Below, in pieces: positions 59,449-64,000 of a DNA stretch of 64,000 bases. The stretch is from the NCBI GenBank assembly GCA_947085325.1, contig CAMTVY010000001.1, positions 21,700-85,699 of the forward strand, given 5' to 3'. Below the pieces are notes generated by a model. The model saw only the letters and a list, made by a program, of their open reading frames with translations. It was not told where the DNA came from and searched no databases. Source of the stretch: JAQBXX01 sp947085325. GTDB lineage: Bacteria; Pseudomonadota; Gammaproteobacteria; SURF-13. The number at the start of each line of letters is the position of its first letter. Within the stretch, counting starts at the first letter, position 1. The translations under genes were made by a program, and so were the position numbers.

Positions 59449-61049
59449 TACTCCATCTCATGCAGCAGGCGCTGCACCTGTTCACGGTCGCTGAGCGGCA
59501 GTTTTTCATCGCCGATCTGCTGGTAGTCCTCGTGGCCCTTGCCTGCTATCAGCACGGTGTCTGTGGATAAGGCGTGGTGCAGCACGAAGGCAATGGCCTC
59601 GGCGCGCCCGCGATGGATATAAACAGCGTCCGGGTTGGCCATGCCGCCCAGGATGTCGGCGATGATGCTCACCGGGTCTTCATGGCGCGGATTGTCGTCC
59701 GTGAGTACTATGAAGTTGGCGTACTCTTCCGCCGCCTGGCCCATGAGCGGGCGCTTGCCGCGGTCACGGTCGCCGCCGGCGCCGAAGACGCACCACAGCT
59801 TGCCGCCGGGCGGGGTATGTTCGCGCAGCGTCTGCAGGGCCTGGGCCAGGGCATCCGGGGTATGGGCATAGTCCACTACCACCAGCGGACGCCGACGTCC
59901 GCCGCCGAAGCGCTCCATGCGGCCGGGTATGGGCTGCACGGCTTCCAGTTGATCCAGCGCATGCTGCAATGACTTGCCTTGAAGCAGCAGCACGCTGAGT
60001 GCCGCGAGCAGATTGGAGGCGTTGAAGCGGCCGAGCAGCGGGCTGTGCAAAATGCCTTCGCCGGCGGGCGTATGCACCTTCATGCGCAGTCCATTAGGGC
60101 CGAGCTTGAGCTGACTGCCGCGTACGCCGCCTGCGGCCGCCGCGCTCAGCCCGTAGTTGAGGGATTTGACATGGTCGGGCAGCGTGTTGATGAGATCGCG
60201 CCCGTAGGCGTCATCGGTGTTGATCACCGCGCGCCGCAGTCCGGGCATCAGGAACAAGCGGCGCTTGGCCTGGCCGTATTCTTCCATGCTGGCGTGGTAG
60301 TCGAGATGATCGCGCGTGAGGTTGGTAAATACTGCGGTATCAAAACTGACGCCGTTGACGCGGCCCTGAGTGAGTCCATGCGATGAAACCTCCATTACCA
60401 CATGGCGGGCGTGTGCCGCACGGAACTGCGCCAGCAGTGCGTGCAGGGTAAGGGGGTCAGGTGTCGTGTTGCGCGCGGGTTGCAGTTGGCCGTAAGGCCC
60501 GTAGCCCAGTGTGCCAATGACCCCACAGGCGGGTTTCTTGTCCTCTGACAGCGCCTGCGCAAGTATCTGGCTGACTGAAGTCTTGCCGTTGGTGCCGGTG
60601 ATGCCGATGATAGTAAGGTGCTGGCACGGGTAATCATGAAAGCGTTCGGCAATCACCCCCGCACGCTGGCTCAGGTGCTCGATGCCGATCATGGGTGTGC
60701 GGTTTTTGCGTCCATTGCAGTCGGTTTGCAGATCAGGTTGCGCCTGCCCGGGGGTGCACTCCCAGGCCACGGCGGTGGCGCCTGCCTTCACGGCTTGTTC
60801 GATGTAGCGGTGGCCATCGGTCTGCGTGTCGTGGGCCGCTCCCGGCGTCCTGCCTTCCGCGACACCAGGCCGTCCTTGGCTGGCGCAGGCGAGAAACAGG
60901 TCGCCGGCGCGGGTGGTACGGCTATCGAGCGACAGGCCGTAAATCACGCGCTCGCAGGCGGGTGCGATTTCAGTGAAGCCCGCCAGCAGGGCCGACAATC
61001 GGTGTGCCGCGGGTGCGTGGCAACTACTGGAACGTGAGGCAGCGGTCAT
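59448..61049 (-). CDS. murE: UDP-MurNAc-L-Ala-D-Glu:meso-diaminopimelate ligase with repeat-encoded insertion
   Basis: Adds meso-diaminopimelate to the peptide stem; the DDNPRHEDP motif is the known specificity marker for DAP. The ATP loop GITGTNGKTSVSQ, EVSSHGLTQGRV and NLTRDHLDYH are intact. Length is 533 residues against 495 in E. coli. Part of the excess is a stretch of about 18 residues near residues 59-77 (GRPGVAEGRTPGAA...), placed between GDLFLACASQ and TDGHRYIEQA. It is encoded by a palindromic element related to one at 4043-4098. The start overlaps the ftsI stop as ATGA. Confidence 0.97.
   Translation of the reverse strand: MTAASRSSSCHAPAAHRLSALLAGFTEIAPACERVIYGLSLDSRTTRAGDLFLACASQGRPGVAEGRTPGAAHDTQTDGHRYIEQAVKAGATAVAWECTPGQAQPDLQTDCNGRKNRTPMIGIEHLSQRAGVIAERFHDYPCQHLTIIGITGTNGKTSVSQILAQALSEDKKPACGVIGTLGYGPYGQLQPARNTTPDPLTLHALLAQFRAAHARHVVMEVSSHGLTQGRVNGVSFDTAVFTNLTRDHLDYHASMEEYGQAKRRLFLMPGLRRAVINTDDAYGRDLINTLPDHVKSLNYGLSAAAAGGVRGSQLKLGPNGLRMKVHTPAGEGILHSPLLGRFNASNLLAALSVLLLQGKSLQHALDQLEAVQPIPGRMERFGGGRRRPLVVVDYAHTPDALAQALQTLREHTPPGGKLWCVFGAGGDRDRGKRPLMGQAAEEYANFIVLTDDNPRHEDPVSIIADILGGMANPDAVYIHRGRAEAIAFVLHHALSTDTVLIAGKGHEDYQQIGDEKLPLSDREQVQRLLHEME
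60835..60890. repeat. In-frame two-hairpin palindromic element inside murE
   Basis: On the minus strand the element reads from GCCTGCG, through a hairpin with an AAGGAC loop, to a second unit starting GTCGC and ending GCGGC. It aligns without gaps to 4043-4098 over 56 bp with 44 identities. Two stem pairs in hairpin 1 differ on both sides and still pair (A-T to C-G and T-A to G-C). The unit is open in the murE frame. Confidence 0.75.
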
Positions 61050-62815
61050 TCGGCATCTCCTGTGTAGGTGTCGGAGGGCAGGTTGATGATGCTTGTCTGG
61101 TGTAAATCAGTGCCGAGTACGTTGTGTGCGAGTTGTTGTGTCGGGGCGACAGGGGCATCCGGCGCGATATTGAGCAGGCGCAGGGCGCCGGCCATGACGC
61201 GCGAAAACACCGGGGCCGCTACCTGGCCGCCGTAATACTGTTCGCCTCCAGGCTCATTAATGACCACGACGGTGACCAGGCGTGGGTGATGCGCGGGTGC
61301 GAAACCGGCAAACAATGCAACGTAGCGATTCTTGTCATAGCCGCGCGCGCCGACCTTGTGTACCGTGCCGGTTTTTCCGCCTACACGATAACCTGTGACC
61401 CGGGCCTGGGTGCCGGTGCCGCCTTCATTGGTGACGCGCTCCAGCATGGAGCGCAGTGCCGCCGCCGTATCCGATTGCATGACGGTGTTGCCATGCGGCG
61501 GGTTCTTTACGGGTAAAAACGATGCCGGATGCAGCTGTCCGCCATTGGCAATCACCGCATAGGCGCTGGCGAGTTGCAGCGCGGTTGTCGAAACACCGTA
61601 GCCAAAGGCAAGTGTGGCGCGCTCTACTTCGCGCCAGTGTGTGTGATAGGTCAGCACGCCGTCCGCCTCACCCGGAAAGCTGCTGCCGGTGGCGGCACCA
61701 AACCCCACGCCTGAAAATATGCGCCACAACTGTTCACGCGAGATGGCGAGCGCCATCTTGGTGGCGCCGATGTTGCTTGATTTCTGGATCACGGTGGCAA
61801 CATCGATGCGTCCGTAGTCATGGATATCCCGCACGCTCTTGTTGCCCACGCGCAGCAGGCCGGGCGCGGTGTCAATCATGGTGTCGGGTTGGTACAGTCC
61901 GGACTCCAGGGCTGCGGCGACGGTGAAGGGCTTGATCGTGGAGCCGGGCTCAAACAGGTCGGTGACCGCACGGTTGCGCTTGTCACTGCGCGAGCCGTTG
62001 GAGCGGTTCGGGTTGTAGGCGGGGAGATTGACCATGGCCAGTACTTCACCCGTGCCGGCTTCCATGACCACCACTGAGCCTGAGCGGGCCTTGTGTTGCA
62101 GCAGCGCAGTTTTGAGTTCGCGGTAGGCGAGGTACTGGATGCGGCGGTCGAGGCTGAGACGTAATTCCCTGCCGGGGCGCGGGATGCTCAGGCTCTCCAC
62201 ATCTTCCACGATACGGCCGAGACGATCCTTGATCACACGCTTTGCCCCGGGCACGCCGCGCAGCCAGTCGTCGTAGGCGAGCTCGATGGCCTCCTGCCCG
62301 ATGTCGTCCACGTTGGTGATGCCGACCACATGCGCCATGATCTCGCCGTCCGGATAATAGCGCCGGTACTCGCGCATGAGCGCTACCCCGGGCACATTGA
62401 GCGCCATCACACGCGCCGCGAGGTCGGGGTCGATGCGGCGCTTGATATAGACGAACTCGCGCTCCAGCCGCTCGGCCAGATAGGCTGCAAGACCAGTGCT
62501 ATCGAGATCGAGCAGGGCCGAGAGGCGTGGCCAGTCGGCTTGGGCGGTGGCGAGTTCGCGCGGGTTGGCCCAGACTGACTCCACCGGTGTGCTCACTGCG
62601 AGCGGCTCGCCATTACGGTCCGTAATTATGCCGCGATGCGCGGGCAGGGCGACCACGCGCAGGTAGCGTGCCTCGCCTTGGTCGCGCAGAAACTCCTTGT
62701 GCACAACATGCAGATCGACCGCGCGCCAGACCAGGGTCAGGCCGGCAAGCGCAAGCAGTGCGAATACCACGATGCGGCGTGCGGGATGGAGGGTAAAGGG
62801 CGCGGTGGTGGTCAT
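61046..62815 (-). CDS. ftsI: Septal peptidoglycan transpeptidase FtsI (PBP3)
   Basis: Class B penicillin-binding protein that crosslinks septal peptidoglycan with FtsW. One N-terminal membrane helix (about residues 12-32) and a pedestal domain (RGIITDRNGEPLAVSTPVESVW, core DRNGEPLAVS) precede the transpeptidase domain with active-site STIK in EPGSTIKPF, the SSN triad in QKSSNIGATK and KTGT in VGGKTGTVHK. Length is 589 residues. It overlaps ftsL by an ATGA junction. Confidence 0.98.
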   Translation of the reverse strand: MTTTAPFTLHPARRIVVFALLALAGLTLVWRAVDLHVVHKEFLRDQGEARYLRVVALPAHRGIITDRNGEPLAVSTPVESVWANPRELATAQADWPRLSALLDLDSTGLAAYLAERLEREFVYIKRRIDPDLAARVMALNVPGVALMREYRRYYPDGEIMAHVVGITNVDDIGQEAIELAYDDWLRGVPGAKRVIKDRLGRIVEDVESLSIPRPGRELRLSLDRRIQYLAYRELKTALLQHKARSGSVVVMEAGTGEVLAMVNLPAYNPNRSNGSRSDKRNRAVTDLFEPGSTIKPFTVAAALESGLYQPDTMIDTAPGLLRVGNKSVRDIHDYGRIDVATVIQKSSNIGATKMALAISREQLWRIFSGVGFGAATGSSFPGEADGVLTYHTHWREVERATLAFGYGVSTTALQLASAYAVIANGGQLHPASFLPVKNPPHGNTVMQSDTAAALRSMLERVTNEGGTGTQARVTGYRVGGKTGTVHKVGARGYDKNRYVALFAGFAPAHHPRLVTVVVINEPGGEQYYGGQVAAPVFSRVMAGALRLLNIAPDAPVAPTQQLAHNVLGTDLHQTSIINLPSDTYTGDAE

Positions 62816-63090
62816 GGTTGCTTGATGATCTGGATGGCGTCCGGCGCGGGCACCGACATTTCCAGTTTCTCGCGCGCAATAGGGTCAATGCGGCTGTGCG
62901 TGGCCCAGGTGCTTTGCTCGAGCTGCAGTTGTCCCCATTCCACATCCATGTCATCGCGTACCTGTTGCAGGGCCTGCAACTCGATGAACAGCTTGCGGCC
63001 TTCGTGGCGCGCGTAGACCACAGCGAGCGCGCTGGCCAGCGCAGCTAACGCGAGTAAGGCGGCGAACAGCTTGTCGCCTTGCAGGTTCAT
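62812..63090 (-). CDS. ftsL: Cell division protein FtsL
   Basis: Small bitopic divisome protein that, with FtsB and FtsQ, activates FtsWI. A short N-terminus is followed by one membrane helix (about residues 8-27) and a periplasmic coiled coil with LFIELQALQQVRDDMDVEWGQLQLEQ (core LQALQQVRDDMDVEWGQLQ) and the family end LEMSVPAPDAIQII. The ATG at 63090 gives 92 residues and overlaps the rsmH stop as ATGA. Confidence 0.95.
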   Translation of the reverse strand: MNLQGDKLFAALLALAALASALAVVYARHEGRKLFIELQALQQVRDDMDVEWGQLQLEQSTWATHSRIDPIAREKLEMSVPAPDAIQIIKQP

Positions 63091-64000
63091 GGTTGACGCT
63101 CCGCAATCCGCAACACGGCGCTGCGCGCGCGCGGATTGGCGGCGATCTCGGCCGCGTCCGGGCGGATGGCTTTGCCGACGGCACGCCAGCGCGGATGCAG
63201 GTCGGCGTGAATGACGGGGAGTTCGGGCGGCAGTTCGACGCCACGTGCTTCGCGCCGGATGAAGCGTTTTACCAGGCGGTCTTCCAGGGAGTGAAAGCTG
63301 ATGACAACCAGCCGCCCACCGGGCGCCATCACATCGGCGCACTGGTTTAGACAGGCAGCCAGATCCTCAAGTTCATGATTGATAAAAATACGGATGGCCT
63401 GAAAGCTGCGCGTGGCGGGATTCTTGTCGCGTTCCCAACGCGGGTTGGCGGCGGCCACGATCTCGGCCAGCTGGCGTGTGGTGGTGATGGGGGTATGCAC
63501 GCGCCGGGTCACGATGGCGCGGGCAATGCGGCGCGCATAGCGTTCTTCGCCGTACTCAAACAAGACGCGGACGATCTCGTCTTCGGCGGCCTGCGCCAGC
63601 CAGTCAGCGGCGCTGATGCCGCTGTCCGGATCCATGCGCATGTCGAGCGGGCCGTCGGAGGAAAAGCTGAAACCGCGCGCCGGGTCGTCAAGTTGGGGCG
63701 AAGACATCCCGAGGTCGAGCAGTACACCATCGACCTTGCCCAGCCACCCCCGGCTTTCGATGTGCTGCTTGAGCACCGAAAACGACCCCCGTTCAATCAT
63801 GAAGCGCTTATCCGCCGCCAGCCCCTCCAACCCTGCCTGCACCGCCTGCGGGTCCTTGTCGAGCGCCAGCAGGCGCCCCTCCTTGCCCAACTTTTCCAGC
63901 ACGGCTGCCGCATGACCACCCCGCCCGAAGGTACCGTCCACATAGCGGCCTTCCGGTTTGACTGCGAGGCCAGCGAGCGCCTCCTCCAACAACACCGGTG
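63087..64000 (-). CDS. rsmH: 16S rRNA (cytosine(1402)-N4)-methyltransferase RsmH (5'-partial)
   Basis: SAM-dependent methyltransferase for C1402 of 16S rRNA, usually second in the dcw cluster after mraZ. The frame is open to the window edge and reads PVLLEEAL, so a few N-terminal residues lie outside. SAM-binding DGTFGRGGHAAAVL, DLGMSSPQLDDPARGFSF and FQAIRIFINHEL are intact, as is the HSLEDRLVKRFIR block. The end overlaps ftsL by 4 bp. Confidence 0.96.
   Translation of the reverse strand, partial: PVLLEEALAGLAVKPEGRYVDGTFGRGGHAAAVLEKLGKEGRLLALDKDPQAVQAGLEGLAADKRFMIERGSFSVLKQHIESRGWLGKVDGVLLDLGMSSPQLDDPARGFSFSSDGPLDMRMDPDSGISAADWLAQAAEDEIVRVLFEYGEERYARRIARAIVTRRVHTPITTTRQLAEIVAAANPRWERDKNPATRSFQAIRIFINHELEDLAACLNQCADVMAPGGRLVVISFHSLEDRLVKRFIRREARGVELPPELPVIHADLHPRWRAVGKAIRPDAAEIAANPRARSAVLRIAERQP

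Noticed and set aside
1..64000. CRISPR array, prophage, rRNA or tRNA genes, intact transposase
   Set aside because: No regularly spaced direct repeats, phage structural genes, rRNA segments or transposase motifs were seen. tRNA cloverleafs were judged by eye only, so a scan with a covariance tool could still find one.

Overview
This window reads as chromosomal DNA of a GC-rich gammaproteobacterium (roughly 60% G+C by eye, not computed). Gene order supports this: rng-yhdP, lepA-lepB-rnc-era-recO-pdxJ-acpS, pilB-pilC-pilD-coaE-zapD-yacG and a complete division/cell-wall (dcw) cluster running into lpxC and secA are all arranged as in gammaproteobacteria. The species is not identifiable from sequence alone; aerobic hemF, a c-type cytochrome lipoprotein and type IV pilus genes suit an aerobic or facultative environmental bacterium. 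I saw no rRNA, tRNA, CRISPR array, prophage or intact transposase gene.

Layout. 1-7.2 kb: trkH (5' end outside the window), small TPR and DUF2007 genes, ttcA, a short NfeD-like membrane gene coupled to rsmE, hemF, a SET-domain gene, a DUF1003 gene, msrA and an ArsC/Spx-family gene. 7.3-10.4 kb (minus): a MacB/LolD-type ABC exporter with its membrane fusion protein. 10.7-16.8 kb: rng, yhdP and a cytochrome c lipoprotein. 17-25.2 kb: a tightly overlapping run lepA-lepB-DUF4845-rnc-era-recO-pdxJ-acpS-cysM-exonuclease, then rlmD. 26.7-27.6 kb: a small A+T-richer patch with an integrase remnant and an unknown ORF. 27.6-33.6 kb (minus): dapA-bamC-purL. 33.7-39.3 kb: pilBCD-coaE-zapD-yacG. 39.4-44.8 kb (minus): secA-argJ-diguanylate cyclase; a DUF721 gene diverges from secA. 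45.2-64 kb (minus): rsmH-ftsL-ftsI-murE-murF-mraY-murD-ftsW-murG-murC-murB-ddlB-ftsQ-ftsA-ftsZ-lpxC, which supplies lipid II synthesis, the septal synthase FtsWI, the divisome core and the first committed step of lipid A synthesis.

The gene content is largely housekeeping. The unusual layer is a set of short palindromic and MITE-like elements that have entered the operons without breaking them. A 147-bp hairpin array lies in frame in the 5' part of murC. A 51-bp two-hairpin element lies in frame in murE and has a relative of equal length nested in an intergenic repeat after rsmE. A 47-bp palindrome lies in frame in pilD. A 139-bp element with perfect 16-bp terminal inverted repeats and a 6-bp target duplication sits between the exporter genes and seems to give the permease a new ribosome binding site. 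Two copies of a further element with terminal inverted repeats abut the stop codons of rsmE and an exonuclease gene. The 5' end of murG is duplicated into a 43-codon ORF that ends in an ATGA overlap with murG. Together this resembles the in-frame palindromic elements known from Rickettsia, here in cell-wall and pilus genes.
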